Under the pieces are notes generated by a model. It searched no databases and had not been told where the DNA came from. It worked only from the letters and a program-made list of their open reading frames with translations. The position numbers and the translations under genes were made by a program. A stretch of DNA of 64,000 bases from assembly GCF_036850765.1 (NCBI RefSeq), contig NC_089492.1, positions 98,537,022-98,601,021 of the forward strand, in the 5' to 3' direction. Origin of the DNA: Saccopteryx bilineata (taxonomy: Eukaryota; Chordata; Mammalia; Chiroptera; Emballonuridae). Positions 19,614 through 33,385 of this stretch are shown one piece after another. Numbering within the stretch: the first letter of the stretch is position 1; every line of letters begins with the position of its first letter.

Positions 19614-22600
19614 AAAAACGGGTTTAGAATCCCCTTAAAAGTAAAACAACCAAATTTAAAATGGTTCTGGATTTAGGTTGTTTTTATTTCTGTTTTTATG
19701 AACCTTTGCTGACATTATAGCAAGCAACAGTTTATAACAAATAACCAGATGGTGAGAATTCAAAATTAATTTCACTTTTTTACCAAGAACCAAAATTAGC
19801 TTTATTTGAGGATCTTCTATTGTTTTGTTTCATATCTTGTTTAAGTTAAATCTAATTGCTTTAACAGCATTTCATTGGAATTCTCATTGTAGAGCAGAAT
19901 GTTCATCGGTCAAATTTGGTATGTTTTTCATCAAGATGTTCCACCTTTGGGCAATAACAACATAATATATTGAAAATAATGTATATAGTCTTTGAAATGT
20001 TCCAAGGAAGACCAGTTCTACCAGCACAGCTGAAACTATGTGTGTTCAATTCAAACCACAGTTCAGAGCATGCTTCCGTATTTCAGCCAAACTTATGGAT
20101 TCTGCACCTTTTTTTTTTTAACAATCATGTTAATATTACTATCATAGGCTTACACTCAATAATCTTTTAAATCAGTAGCTAGAATTTAAAGCAATGTTTT
20201 CAGTTAAGACAAAGCCTGTATTTTTCACAACAGGTGAAAAATCAATAAAATACTTATTAATTTCAAGTTTCTTGTTTCCACCAGACATTTTAGCAACAAG
20301 TATCATAAATGTGAGTCATTCAGCATGACTTTTGACTCTGCTACAACCTAGTTGGACTGAATAATATTTTCTTTTTTAAAGTTTATGTATATTTTTATCA
20401 CTTTATTACCCATTAATTTAATAATCTCTTTTTAATCTTCCATCTTCAGTCATGATCATTGGTGTTTAAATTTCTTTCATGTTTGGTCATTCTAGCAGCA
20501 GATTTTTAATTCATTTCTATATAACCCAGACAAGTTTCCAATGTTTTTCATAAAGATTATATAATTAGTACCATTATAAACATCATTTCATTTGGCTAAA
20601 TATTGGATACATAATATTTCTCTGTTCAGACTATCATGCCAATGTCCTGTATTAGTATTTACTTGCCTTTGTTTAAAACTATTCATTGTTTGTTGCTTAT
20701 TCACATTTTTTTCTCAATCACCTGTGTGATTTTTGTTTGTTTGTTTACATGTGAGTTTCATCTTCTGGCCGTAAATATTTTCTCTAGCCAAAGGTGATCT
20801 TCAATATTGGTTATGATCGGTACAGAATTAGCAAAATACCATCCTTGAATTTAATATAGAAAAGCCAATTTCTATCATTTCTTTCTCCAGTTGAAAGAAT
20901 GATGGTATGAAATAAAATATGAAATTTTCTGTGATGTTCATCCAAGATTTGCAATCATTCCCTAGATGGGGCTGGGTTTTGAGGAGACATTCTCCCAAAG
21001 CACGGGACGCCCCCAAGTTTCCCATTTCTCTCTTCTTCTCCTGTTGGGCTCATTTCCTGAATGTAACTTTCTTGGTGTTTCCTAGGAAGGTGCAAGTTAC
21101 ATCCATTTTGTGAATTTGATATGAATAATTCCCTTGTACATTCTCACTGTTTTGATCACTAATTAGATCTTCACTAAGTAATTAGTAAGGTTCTGTGTAT
21201 AAGTTACATGGAATGGTCCAACAAAAGCCCACTCACTTACTATTTCTGCAGTTTTTAAAGACGTAAGCAGGTCACATCTTTAGCAGTGTTCTGTTTCTTT
21301 TCAGCTTCTGAATGTTACTCTCCTATTTTACATGTTTTATCACCACCTCAACTTGCATTTATTCTCATTTATAAAAGGATTAATATAAAAGGTGGTTCTA
21401 TTCAAAATTGGCCTAATTTTATTGTATTTCATCAAAATGTAAAGAAAGAAAAAGTAAAATTATTTCCTCCTATATATTAAATCTATTTTAATTATATTTA
21501 ATATTTAAAATTATCTGTTATAATTAAATGGAAAAATACAAACTATAATTAATAAATATAAATTTCTAAATAAGGGTAACATTTTAATTTGATTTTCTGA
21601 AAATTTAATATTATACTGAGCATCTTTATAAAAGTAAAGCATTTTTTATTTTTAAGTTGCATTCAAAATCTACCCAGTTTCTTGCTAATGTAAAAAAATG
21701 AGTCATATACTTAACACACATTACATCTAGATGCACATATATACCAATAAGGGTAATCTGAATTATTATGGATGTTAAGCACTTCCAGAAAATGATATTT
21801 GGTAAGAATTCATAGTATTTCTGCTATCTCAGATGACTGTCTTAACAAATTAATCAACTTGTTCTCCACCCAAGAACACTGCCACTGAAATCCTTCTTGC
21901 ACTCTGAAACAGTATCCTTTTCTGATATTGGTGGCAACACAACCCCAGAACCTTCCTCCTATGGAAACATAGCCACCTTTCTTCCCAAGGACACACCGCT
22001 CGAAACAAATGGAGAAGCATTTGCTAGCTCTTGAATGGTGTTAGAGAGTGAACGTCTGGAGTTGCAGGTCACACCATGCCAATGCTAAGTACCGCACCAG
22101 AGTGACATGCTTCTGTGTATTTGTATCATGTGGGGTTCTTTAGAGCCCTTCTGCCCAGGCCCAGCAGTCTCAGGTCCCACCCTGGCCCCACCTCCCTGAT
22201 GAGAAAGCACGTCCTTACCTCACCCCAGAGAGCCCCTTCCCTGGCTTCATCCTTCTACTCCCTAAGATAGCATTCTTCAACCCAGCCCTTTTGGGAGTCT
22301 GTGGGATCCACCAGAAAATTCTGCCTAACCCCAGCCTGACTGTCTCTGCCCTATTTACTTTGCCTGGACAATATTGACTCTTTAAAATCTTTCAAGTTAC
22401 TATCATACCACCAAAGTTCTGGCATTTCTGCCCAAGCAACACACACAGACACCCAGACAGACTAACAATACGACCACACATGCTATCTATAAAATGTAAT
22501 TCTACAAATGGAACAATTTGTTGGGGAAGGGAGGAGGCATATTAAACCATTTTAAATTTGCATAATGAAGTCAATCACTTGTAACTAGCAAATCCATTGT

Positions 22601-22849
22601 GCCAACTTGTCTCAGAATTGGAGTCATTGTAAAATTCAGTACCAAGTAGTTATCAGTGGCTAGACTCAGGGTGAACCATGCCATGCAAAACAAATGTTAT
22701 ATTTACATGTGCAGGAACCTGAGTGTGATACTGTGTCTTTGTCCCCAGTCCTGGCACAGAGCTCCTAAAACCCTTGGAATTTCCTAAGTGATTAGAGATA
22801 AAGGTAGCTTGATAGTCATAGAACAAATGTTTTTTTAACCACACCTGAG
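19614..22849. other. AT-rich unique DNA
   Basis: About 3.2 kb, strongly AT-rich to 21.9 kb and then mixed. No recognised repeat, exon or RNA. The ORFs of 60-66 codons here are without features. Old L1 debris may be present but too decayed for me to call. Confidence 0.5.
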
Positions 22850-23505
22850 TTTATATTAATGTGGTGACTTTGGAAAGCACCTAAAGATTGGGACTGGTTG
22901 CCATGGGGACCAACCACTGTGACTGGGGAGTTGGGCCTTTTGGTCCCACCCTCTGACAACCTCTGGGGAGGGGACCCAGCCTGGATATCGAGTTCAATCA
23001 CCAATGTCCAGTGATTTAATTAATCATGCCTATGCAATGAAGCCTCCATAAAAAATATAAAAGAATGGGGTTCAGGGATATTGGGGTTGGTGGAAAACAT
23101 GGATATTTGGGGAGTGTGGTATGCTCAGAGAGGATATGGAAGTCCCGTGCTCTTTCCCACACAACTTGCCTTATGCACCTCCTTCATCTGGCTGTTCCCA
23201 AGTTGTATCCTTTGATAATAAACTGGAAACCTAGTACTTAAAATGTTTTTTTGAGTTCTGTGAGCCACTCTAGCAAATTAATCAAACCCAAAGAGGAGGG
23301 TCACTTGAACCAGGTACCAATATCTAAAGTAGGGGCTGGGCACCCTTGTAGTTCTGAGCTGTTAACCTGTGGGATATGACGGTATCTCCAGATAAACAGT
23401 GTCAGAATTGAATTGTAGAACAACCAGCTGGTGTCAGAGAATTGGGGGGGGGGGGGCACGCACACATTGGAATTGGGAGCAGAATTATACTGAGTTCACT
23501 GGTAC
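22850..23505 (+). mobile_element. Solo LTR, ERVL type (MER21-like)
   Basis: The order 'tgcctatgcaatgaagcctc', 'gttcagggatattggggttg', 'atctggctgttcccaagttg', 'aataaac', 'gagttctgtgagccactcta', 'gctgttaacctgtgggat' and 'gtgtcagagaattg' reproduces an old mammalian ERV3/ERVL LTR that I associate with MER21. AATAAA near 23218 is its polyadenylation signal. A G-run at 23443-23455 has grown inside it. No internal retroviral sequence is adjacent. Confidence 0.7.
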
Positions 23506-24893
23506 CATATTTCTGATATGGTCACCAATGTCTGGATGCTCCCTATAGATGGGACCTCAAGAGGCCCAGAAATGGGTGTCCTGCACCCCATTTCTCTCGT
23601 GGCCCCCCCTTCCTGCAGCCACTGCCCATGCTTTGGAGTTGGCATGAATCACATCAGCACCCCCAACAGCCTGTGTCCTTCTGAGACCCACCACTAAACT
23701 CCATTTCCTGTGCCTCCCATCAGGGTATGGTGTGGTTGGTGGTTGCTTTTTCCAGACCTACTCTGAAACCACTGAAAACATATCCTTACAGGCCTGCTGT
23801 ATGGAAATACCTTATACAAACATGCACACTCAATCTTGCCTCCAAGCAAAGGGAGCCTGTTCCCACGTGTCTCCACAGGACATCAAATAGGTCAGTCTCA
23901 TCCCTTTACAGAAACAAAAACCAGCCAGACCAGTTGTTCAGCATCATGTGGACCAAGTACAAATAAACTAGAAAGCAGATGTTGACCAAAAGAGGGGCTG
24001 CATATTTGCATATAAGTTCCGATCCATTCGTCTGCAAGAGGTGTGAGGCAGGGTAAGAGGTCTGGGTAGTGGTGCCTGCTTCCCCCTCAAGGTCATGATG
24101 CTTTCAACCAAAGAATCCCTTCAAAGTGGTGAGAATACTTGCACAGTAAGAAAATATTTTCTTTGTGTGATCAGTTAGGAAGCAATTATCAATTTCTTTC
24201 TTTTTGTCCCAGATTTCAAGCCTAAAAGGGAATCTTGGGTTTGATATTTTATGATGAAAGGACACTAGATAAAGACTTTCTCTGATATGCTTATATGCAA
24301 ACCCTGGACAGGCAGGAGTATTAGCTCAGCTTTGCCCACTTTCATATAACTACTAAAAGAGAGGACTGCCTTACCATCCACCAGTGGCCTTGTCTTTCAT
24401 CTGTCTCCTTTTCTGTTTCCCCCACTTTGTACCAGACAGCACTTCCCAAATGGTAGAGATGACTGATAAATTTCTATGTTGTTTCTTTAAAAAAGAATAA
24501 ATTGTGTTTCTCCTTATTATATATGTAAAAAAAGATTTAAGTATAACATCAATATTTCCTACTGAAGTGTTATTCGTGCATACTGTTTTCTTTAAATAGT
24601 TACTGTGTTCCAAGAGAAAACACTATACCTAATCATAAATTTACCTTCACTCAATTTATTCGTCTCATATTTATTTTACAGGATTTGGGGGGGGAAATGT
24701 ATCTAGCTTGATGTTTATCTTCTAAATCTCCATATTCTAAACACATGTCTAACTGCCTATGGTAAATATTACATATACTCCCCTTGTTATTGTAAGCTAT
24801 CTCTTTTATAAAATAAATCACACCAAAAATACAAAATAGTATTGCTTCAATGTGTAAATATACTGATTTGGAACTAGCATGAAATTGTTATTC
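23506..24893. other. Unique sequence, no gene recognised
   Basis: No repeat, exon or RNA signature found; AT-rich toward the L1 insertion point. Confidence 0.5.
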
Positions 24894-24904
24894 AAATAGA
24901 CTGC

Positions 24905-26249
24905 ACAGGCGGTGGCAAGATGGCGATGGAGTAGGTGGACGTACCAACTTCCACCTCCTAGAACCAAAGTGGATTACAACTTAATTTTAAAAACCATCAT
25001 CTGGAAAAACCAACTTTGGACTAAACTAAGAAGACTCTTTAACCAAGGAACACTGAAGAAGCCACACTGAGACTGGTAGGAAAAGTAGAAACATGGAGAG
25101 GGCTGCCCAACTCCCAGGAGCGAACGGTAGCCAGGAGAGACTCGCATGGTGGGAAGAGAGTTTAGCGGAGAAGGGAGGGTCCTGAGCCCCAGGAAGAAAG
25201 CCCCAGCCTGCAGCCCCAGAGCCTAGAGAAGCATATGGACAGTATTTAGCTGCAAAACAAGTCAGGATACTGGTTGTGAGAAAGAGACAGATTTCTCAGA
25301 CCCAGGATTCTTCTTAAAGGGACCACACAGAAAACCTCTTTCACAACCACTCACCCGGGGCTCTGGGGTACAGGGAGAGATGAGAGGACTGGAGTAGCAG
25401 AAAGAGAGTGTAATCTAGGAGGGACAGGGAGAAACACTTTGAGGGACAGCCACCCTAATCCCTGGGCTGAGTCACCCCCCCAATCTAAAGTGAATATTTC
25501 CCCTGGAACAAGCAATACCAGCAAAGGGAAGCAAGACACCAGCCAAACAAGCTCTCCCATGGCACTCAGAGCAGAGTCGCTTAGAAGGAGGGAACCTTCA
25601 GGAATACAGTATTGAGTGTTTAGGTCTGAGCTGCAGCGCCACCACCCACACTGCTGAGGGCTCACTGGAGGGCAGGCAGTGCAGTCCCATAGGCAAGGGC
25701 AGAAGCCAGGCCGGCCAAAACTGAGGCCCAGCGTGAGTTCAGTCTAGCCTGGTGGGGATGGAGGGGACACACGAAAGCAAGTGGTCCAGCCTGGCTGCAG
25801 GGCCAGGCAACCAAGAGTGGTTCCACCTGCAATCCTGCCCACAGGGCAAAGGCAAAATCCTGGGAACTGCAGAGACCCTGGCTGAACACGGGCATGCAGC
25901 ACCTCCCAGCATGTGGAGCTGGGGCTTGCAGCCTGACGCACGAGCACAGCTCTGCCCATGGGAGTGCGGCAAAAGCCTGAAACCGGCAGAGAACCGCAGC
26001 AGAGCATAAGTGCACAGCCCTGTCCACAGTGCCAAGGCTTGCAACCCGGGGTGCAGCGCACAGCCCCACCTGTGGAGGAGAAACAGAAATAGCAGTGAGA
26101 GCCATAGCAGGCCAGTGCCAGCAATGCCCATATGCAAATGCCCAGGGCATTGGCAAGGGTGGCAGGCCTGCAGACAGACCACACCTAGGGAACACAGAGG
26201 CCACACCCATTGGACTCCAGAAGCCACACCTTTCCTATACACAGACAAA
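24905..26249 (+). promoter_or_regulatory. L1 5' UTR / internal promoter
   Basis: Begins ggcggtggcaagatggcgatgg-type sequence with AAGATGGCG at 24917-24925, a YY1 motif in the position where primate L1s use YY1 to set the start. The rest is GC-rich and purine-skewed to 26.25 kb. It contains three overlapping antisense ORFs (up to 182 codons) discussed in the findings. Confidence 0.75.
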
Positions 26250-27128
26250 ATGGGAAGTCAGAAATTAATCAAGAGAAATCCCCAGAAAAGGACTTGATGA
26301 GTCAGATATAGCCAAACTACCAGATGCAGAGTTTAAAATAATGATTGTTAGGATGCTCAAAGATCTTAGAACAACAATAAATGGACATAATGAACACCTA
26401 AATAAAGAGATAGCAAGTATATAAAAGGACATTGAAATAATAAAAAAGAATCAGTTAGAAATGACAAATATAAAATATCAGAAATAAAGACCACATTGGA
26501 AGGAATTAAAAGCAGGATGGATGAAGCTGAGGATCAAATCAGCAAGTTAGAGGACAAGATAAATGAAGGCATGGAAGCAGAGCAGCAAAAAGAAAAGAGA
26601 CTCAAAAAGTCCGAGGAAACTCTAAGAGAGCTCTGTGACAACATGAAGAGAAATAACATCTGCATCATAGGGGTTCCTGAAGAAGAAGAGAAAGAACAAG
26701 GGATAGAGACTTACATATCATAGCTGAAAACTTCCCTAAATTGATGCAGGAAAAAGTCACACAAGTTCAAGAAGCACAGACAATTCCATTAAAGAGAAAT
26801 CTACACCAAAACACATCATAATGAAAATACCAAAGCTAAGTGATAAAGAGAAAGTATTAAAAGCTGCTGTAGAGAAAAAAAGGCTATCACCTACAAAGGA
26901 GCCCCTATAAGGATGACATCTGACTTCTCCACAGAAACACTTGAGGCCAGAAGGAAATGGCAAGAAATATTCAAAGTAATGCAGAACAAGAACCTACAAC
27001 CAAGACTTCTTTATCCAGCAAGGCTGTCGTTTAAAATTGAAGGAGAAATAAAAAGCTTCCCAGACAAAAAAAAAAACAAAAAACTCAAGGAATTCATTAC
27101 AACCAAACCAATCCTGAAAGAAATGTGA
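26250..27128 (+). pseudogene. L1 ORF1 (nucleic-acid chaperone), broken
   Basis: Start ATG near 26250 (MGSQKLIKRNPQKRT). A coiled-coil segment follows (MDEAEDQISKLEDKINEGME, from 26517), then the RRM block NNICIIGVPEE at 26652-26684. The C-terminal domain runs TSDFSTETLEARRKWQEI through LKEFITTKPILKE to the stop near 27126. In an active element this protein coats L1 RNA as a trimer. Stops near 26295, 26424 and 26720 and frame changes inactivate it; part of the RRM is missing between 26720 and 26880. Confidence 0.92.
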
Positions 27129-30100
27129 AGGAACCTGTTGTAAACAGATCAAAGGGGGGAAACAATATAGCAAAAGAGGAATACAGTTTTAAAGAATAAA
27201 ATGGCAATAAACAACTACATATCAATAATAACCTTAAATGTAAATGGATTAAATAATACAATCAAAAGACATAGGGTAGCTGTGTAGATAAGAAAACAGG
27301 ACCCATATATATGCTGTCTACAAGAGACACAACTTAAAACAAAGATGCACATAAACTGAAGGTAAAAGTATTCAAAAAAATATTTCATGCAAATGGAAAT
27401 GAAAAAAAACTGGGATAGCAATACTTATATAAGACAAAATGGACTTTAAAACAAAGGCTATAGTAAGAAATAAAGAAAGTCACTACACAGTGATAAAGGG
27501 AGCACTCCAACAGGAAGATATAACCAATAGAAATACCTACACACCTAATATAGGAGCACCTAAATATATAAAGCAGACCTTGATAGATATAAAGGGCAAG
27601 ATCAACAGCAATACTATAATAGTAGGGGATTTCAATACCTGCTAACATCACTAGATAGATCCTCAAGAAAGAAAATTAACAAAGAAACAGCAGACTTAAA
27701 GGACACACTAGATCAACTCAATTTAATAGATATCTTCAGAACCCTTCACCCTAAAGCAGCAGAATATATATTCTTTTTGTGCTCATGGTACATTCTCTAG
27801 GATAGACCACATGTTAGGGCACAAAAGCAGGCTCAACAAATTTAAGAAGATTGAAATCATATCAAGCATTTTCTTTGATCACAATGGCATTAAAACTAGA
27901 AATTAACCAAAACAGAAAAACTGAAAGATACTCAAACACTTGGAAACTAAATAGCATGTTATTAAATAACAAATGGGTTAACAATGAGGTCAAAAAAGAA
28001 TTAAAAAATTACTAGAAGCGAATGATAATGAGCATATAACAACTCAAAATTTATGGGACACAGCAAAAGCAGTCCTGAGAGGGAAGTTCATAGCATTACA
28101 GGCATTTCTTAAGAAGCTAGGAAAAGCTCAAATAAACAACTTAACCCTGCATCTAAGAGAACTAGAAAAATAACAGCAAGTAAAGCCCTCAGGTAGTAGA
28201 AGGAAGGAAATAATAAAGATCAGAGCAGAAATAAATGACATAGAGGCTAAAGAAACAATACAGAGACTCAATGAAACCAGGAGCTCGTTATTTGAAAAGG
28301 TAAACAAGATTGATGAACCTTTAACTAGACTCACCAAGAAAAAAAGAGAGAGGACTCAAATAAATAAAATTAGAAATGAGAGTGGAGAAATAACAACTGA
28401 CACAACAGAAATACAAAGGATTATAAGAAAATACTATGAAGAACTGTGTGCCAAAAAATTAGACAACCTAGATAAAATGGACAAATTTCTTGAAAAATAT
28501 AATCTTTTAAAAAATCAATCTGGAAGAATCAGAAAACCTAAAGAGACCAATTACAACTAATGAGATCGAAACAGTTATCAAAAAACTTCCAACAAACAAA
28601 AGTCCTGGACCTGATGGCTTCACAAGTGAATTCTATGAAATATTCAAAGAAGAACTAACTCCTATCCTTCTCAAGCTATTTCAAAATATTCAAGAGGAAG
28701 GAACTCTTCCAAGCTCCTTTTATGAGGCGAGCATAATTCTGATTCCAAAACCAGGCAAAGACAACACAAAGAAAGAAAATTATAGGCCAATATTCCTGAT
28801 GAATTTAGATGCTAAAATGCTCAACAAAATATTAGCAAACCGGATCCAGCAATACATGAAAAAAATCATACACCATGATCAAGTGGGATTTATTCTGGGG
28901 AGGTAAGGCTGGTACAATATTCACAAATCAATCAATGTGATTCACCACATGAACAAAAGGAAGGAGGAAAACCACATGATAATTTCAAGAGATGCAGAAA
29001 AAGCATTTGATAAAATCTAGCACCCATTCATGATCAAAAAACTCTCAGCAAAGTGGGAATACAGGGAACATACCTTAACATGATAAAGGCCATCTATGAC
29101 AAACCCACAGCCAACATCATACTCAATGGGCAAAAATTAAAAGCAATCCCCTTAAGATCAGGAACAAGGCAGGGTTGCCCCCTTTCACCACTCTTATTCA
29201 ACATTGTTCTGAAAGTCCTAGCCACAGCAATCAGACAAGAAAAAGAAATAAAAGGTATCCAAATTGGAAAAGAAGAAGTAAAACTATCATTATTTGCAGA
29301 TGATATGATATTATATATAGAAAACCCTAAAGTCTCTGTCAAAAAACTACTGGACCTGATAAATGAATTCAGCAAGGTGGCAGGATATAAAATTAATACT
29401 CAGAAATCAAAGGCATTTTTATACACCAACAATGAACTGGCAGAAATAAAAATTAAGGAAACAATCCCCTTCACTACTGCAACCAAAAAGTAAAGTACCT
29501 AGGAGTAAATTTAACCAAGGAGATTAAAGACTTATACTTAGAAAATTATAAAACATTGATAAAGGAAATCAAGGAAGATACAAACAAGTGGAAGCATATA
29601 CCATGCTCATGGTTAGGAAGAATAAACATCATTAAAATGTCTATATTACCCAAAGCAATCTATAAATTGCTTACCAATTTATCAATGCAATACCAATGAC
29701 ATACTTCAAAGATATAGAACACATATTCCAAAAATTTATATGGAACCAAAAAAGAACACAAATAGCCTCAGCAATCTTGAAAAGGAAGAATAAAGTGGGA
29801 GGTATCACACTTTCTGATATCAAGTTATATTACAAGGCCATTGTACTCAAAGCAGCATGGTACTGGCATAAGAATAGGCATATAGATCAATGAAACAGAA
29901 CAGAGAACCCAGAAATAAATCCACAGCTTTATGGACAACTGATATTTGACAAAGGAGGTAAGAGTATAAAATGGAGTAAGACAGCCTCTTTAACAAATGG
30001 TGCTGGGAAAATTAGACAGCTACTTGCAAAAAAATGAAACTAGATCACCAACTTACACCATTCACAAAAATAAACTCAAAATGGATAAAAGCCTTAAATG

Positions 30101-30528
30101 TAGGCCATGAAACCATAAACGTCTTAGAAGAAAACATAGGCAGTAAGCTCTCTGACATCTCTTGCAGCAATATATTATATTTGCCGATTTATCTCCACGA
30201 GCAAGTGAAATAAAATATACAGAATAAACAAATGGGACTATATCAAACTAAAAAGCTTCTGCACAGCTAAAGACAATAAGAACAGAATAAAAAGACAATG
30301 GGAGAACATATTCTACAATACGTCTGATAAGGGGTTAATAACCAAAATTTATAAAGAACTTGTAAAACTCAACACTAGGAAGATAAACAATCCAATCAAA
30401 ACATGGGCACTTGAATAGACACTTCTCCAAAGAGGACATACAGATGGCCAATAAGCATATTTAAAAATGCTCAACATCACTAATCATTAGAGAAATGCAA
30501 ATTAAAACCACAATGAGATATCACCTTA

Positions 30529-30561
30529 TTGGCCTGACCTGTGGTGGTACAGTGGATAAAG
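30529..30561 (+). mobile_element. 33-bp tail-less SINE head with target duplication
   Basis: Inserted in ORF2 is ttggcctgacctgtggtggt plus acagtggataaag: the 5' end of the short SINE up to just past box A (TGGTACAGTGG fits TRGYNNANNNG). Flanks are TGAGATATCACCTTA (30514-30528) and TGAGATATCACCTCA (30562-30576), a duplication of the single site expected in L1. There is no 3' body and no A-tail. Confidence 0.9.
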
Positions 30562-30997
30562 TGAGATATCACCTCACACCAATCAGAATGATGCTCATCA
30601 ACAAAACAGCACAGAATAAATGCTGGAAAGGATGTGGAGAAAAGGGAACCCTCCTGCACTGCTGCTGGGAATGCAGACTGGTGCAGCCACTGTGGAAAAC
30701 AGTATGGAGATTCCTCAAAAAATTAAAAATCGAACTGCCTTTTGACCCAGCAACCCCACTTTTAGGAATATACCCCAAGAACACCATAGCACTGCTTCAA
30801 AAGGAGAAATGCACCTCCATGTTTATGGTAGCATTGTTCACAATAGCGAAGATCTGGAAACAGCCCAAGTGTCTGTCAGTGGACTAGTGGATTAAAAAGC
30901 AGTGGTACATATATCCAATGGAATATTATGGGGCCATGAAAAAGAAGAAAATCTTACCTTTTGCAACAACATGGATGGACCTGGAAACTTATGTTAA

Positions 30998-31403
30998 AAG
31001 TTTTTGTTTGTTTGTTTGTTTGTTTTGTATTTTTCTGAAGCTGGAAACAGGGAGACAGTCAGACTCCCGCATGTGCACGACCGGGATCCACCCGGCACGC
31101 CCACCAGGGGGCGATGCTCTGCCCACCAGGAGGCGATGCTCTGCCCCTCCGGGGCGTCGCTCTGTTGCAACCAGAGCCACTCTAGTGCCTGGGGCAGAGG
31201 CAAGGAGCCATCCCCAGCGCCCGGGCCATCTCTCTTTCAATGGAGCCTCGGCTGCAGGAGGGGAAGAGAGAGACAGAGAGGAAGGAGAGGGGGAGGGGTG
31301 GAGAAGCAGATGGGCGCCTCTCCTGTGTGCCCTGGCCGGGAATCGAACTTGGGACTTCTGCACGCCAGGCCAATGCTCTACCACTGAGCCAACTGGCCAG
31401 GGC
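30998..31403 (-). mobile_element. 406-bp SINE nested in L1 ORF2
   Basis: Minus-strand copy of the family at 18565, head at 31403 and tail (caaaca)n-like at 31000-31025. Target duplication CTGGAAACTTATGTTAA at 30981-30997 and 31404-31420. It carries two CTCF-core-like boxes (ccaccagggggcg at 31101 and a changed copy downstream). It post-dates the L1. Confidence 0.97.
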
Positions 31404-31725
31404 CTGGAAACTTATGTTAAGTGAAATAAGCCAGGCAGAAAAAGAAAAATATAATATGACCTCAATCATTTGAGGAATCCAATGAACAATGTGAACTGAG
31501 GAACAGAATTGAGACAGAGGAGAGATCAAAGGGACCAGAGGAAAAGAGGACAGACAGAAGGGGAATGATAGGACAGGATAAATCTGAAGGGAAGGGGGAG
31601 GGCCATATGGGGAGGGAGGAAAAGGGAGATGTTGAGGGGAGTACGGGGGAGTGGGGATGCATTCAGGGCAACACTAGAATCTATGTAAACACAATAAATT
31701 AAAATCAATTAAAAAAATAGACTGC

Positions 31726-32189
31726 CCAGAGTAAGCCTCAATCTTGTCATATTTAAAGTGGTCAGATTCATTGTAATTTAGAGATAGTCTCTAAGGTTCT
31801 CTTCTGCTCAAAGTTTCTTGGTCATTCTCCCAGGGCCAAGGCAACAGGATTCTGCCTCCCAGTAGGAAGCAGCAGAAATCAGGGAAATCGTTAAGCTGAG
31901 AAAGGGAATTGGATTATAGCAGAAAGGAAGCTGTCCCAAATCTAGACAAAAAATGTCCTGGGTGAGGAGCAGCTGGGGGAAGACGCTGCTCCACTATCTG
32001 CTGCTTACAGCCACAAATGCCACCACACACACACAAACAACACACATTCACCCACACACCCTACCCCCTGCCTGAGAACACCATACTCACCACACACTCG
32101 CCATGCACACACGACATACACATCATCTACAGACAGCACACACACCCTACCCCCACATACCATATTTAGACATCACAATGCTCCACGCA

Positions 32190-32229
<40 letters not shown>

Positions 32230-33381
32230 GTAAGCACCCACACAGAGAGTTGGTGATGACTCCTCCTCCTTAATTTCCAGTCTTGTGTCTGGATTTGAAA
32301 ACTGCTAAAGAGGTAGGAGTTGGGTGTGGCGAGTAAATTAGAAAACAAAAATGGGCTTTGAATGGGGGTCCCTTGGGGTCTCACAAGATATCATTTTAGG
32401 CCAGGACTGGTTTTCTGTTGTGCATGGGTAGGAGGATAGGGGCTGAGTCCTGGGGGTGGGGGCCTCAGGGCAGAAACTAGGGTGGGGAGGGGAACAGAAG
32501 GTGGAGCACTAATAAGTACACCCAGGACCCCAGGGAAAGGATCTCGTGGGTTCTGCTCTAAGCTGGGATGCCCTTTACCAAAACTCAGAGAGTCATCCTG
32601 GACCCAAAAGGAAGTCACCGCTTGTATTGGCCAGAACTGACCATGACCCTGAGGGGAGTGAGGCCTGAACTCCGTGCTTTGTGTGCAGGGGTAGGAGTTA
32701 GCTCACCCCCAGCTGGGCAGCCAGCATCCCCACCTCTGCAGTCACAGCCACAGACATCCCACAAATGACCATTTCAATGAGAGCTTTTTAACACTGGGCC
32801 CTTGAAATTTAAGAAATTCTCCACCCTTCAATTTCTAAAAGTAAATCTCATTCGAGCATTTTATAAAAGGTCAAGCAGTTTTGCCACCTACATCAGAGAC
32901 ATGTAGCTTTTCTTCCCTCCTCTTCCTTTTGAAATGACAGCCAAACCCCAGTGGTTTGGTTGCCTGGGAGAACGCTGTGCCACATGCAACATCTGTAAGC
33001 AGTTAATTTTCCAAATGGGAGATGGTCACCACAGATGCAGAGCTTTTCAAAATAAACACTAGAAAAATATTACTCCGGCAAAAATGCAAGCTTAGAATCC
33101 ACCGGAGGGGCGAGGGCCTGCGAGGTAGTCCATGCTATGACAGGACCCAGTGTGCACAGATAAAAGCTGCATCCTAGCTGGCCCAGTGTGCAAAAGCAAG
33201 AGAATTGCAATCAGTACTGCAGCACATACAGGGATATTTGGGGGTGAGAGTATTCCAGCCTCTGTACAGGTGGGGGAATTACAGCCTGGGGCAGGGAGTG
33301 AATGTTGGTACATGTTGGGACTGGAACACAGGCCAAAAGATTTTTGCACTATCATAAGCTTCATTTTTATTTGAATATTTT

Positions 33382-33385
<4 letters not shown>
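31726..33385. other. Unique sequence with an (AC)n tract
   Basis: CA-rich DNA at 32010-32230 includes a perfect (AC)n at 32191-32228. The rest is unique; a non-repetitive stretch at 32790-33060 might be conserved but nothing codes. Confidence 0.5.

Larger units (their letters stand above)
27199..31473 (+). pseudogene. L1 ORF2 (endonuclease-reverse transcriptase), broken
   Basis: The endonuclease starts near 27199 and shows LTLNVNGLN, CLQETQ and IIVGDFNT (about 27616). The RT shows [15 protein letters not shown] (from 28600), DAEKAFD (28997), [14 protein letters not shown] and the active-site FADDMILY near 29296. The C-terminal zinc-knuckle-like region is [18 protein letters not shown] (about 30621). 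The tail MEYYGAMKKKKILPFATTWM is split by a nested SINE, whose target duplication repeats the codons for LETYVK. Many stops, for example at 27285, 27645 and 30886, abolish function. Confidence 0.94.
24905..31714 (+). mobile_element. Full-length L1 LINE, inactivated
   Basis: 5' UTR, ORF1, ORF2, 3' UTR and A-rich tail are all present, flanked by AAATAGACTGC at 24894-24904 and 31715-31725. Total 6.8 kb including a 406-bp nested SINE and a 33-bp SINE head. Stops and frame changes in both ORFs make it non-autonomous now. Identical target duplications and a complete 5' end indicate insertion by ordinary full-length target-primed reverse transcription. Confidence 0.96.
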
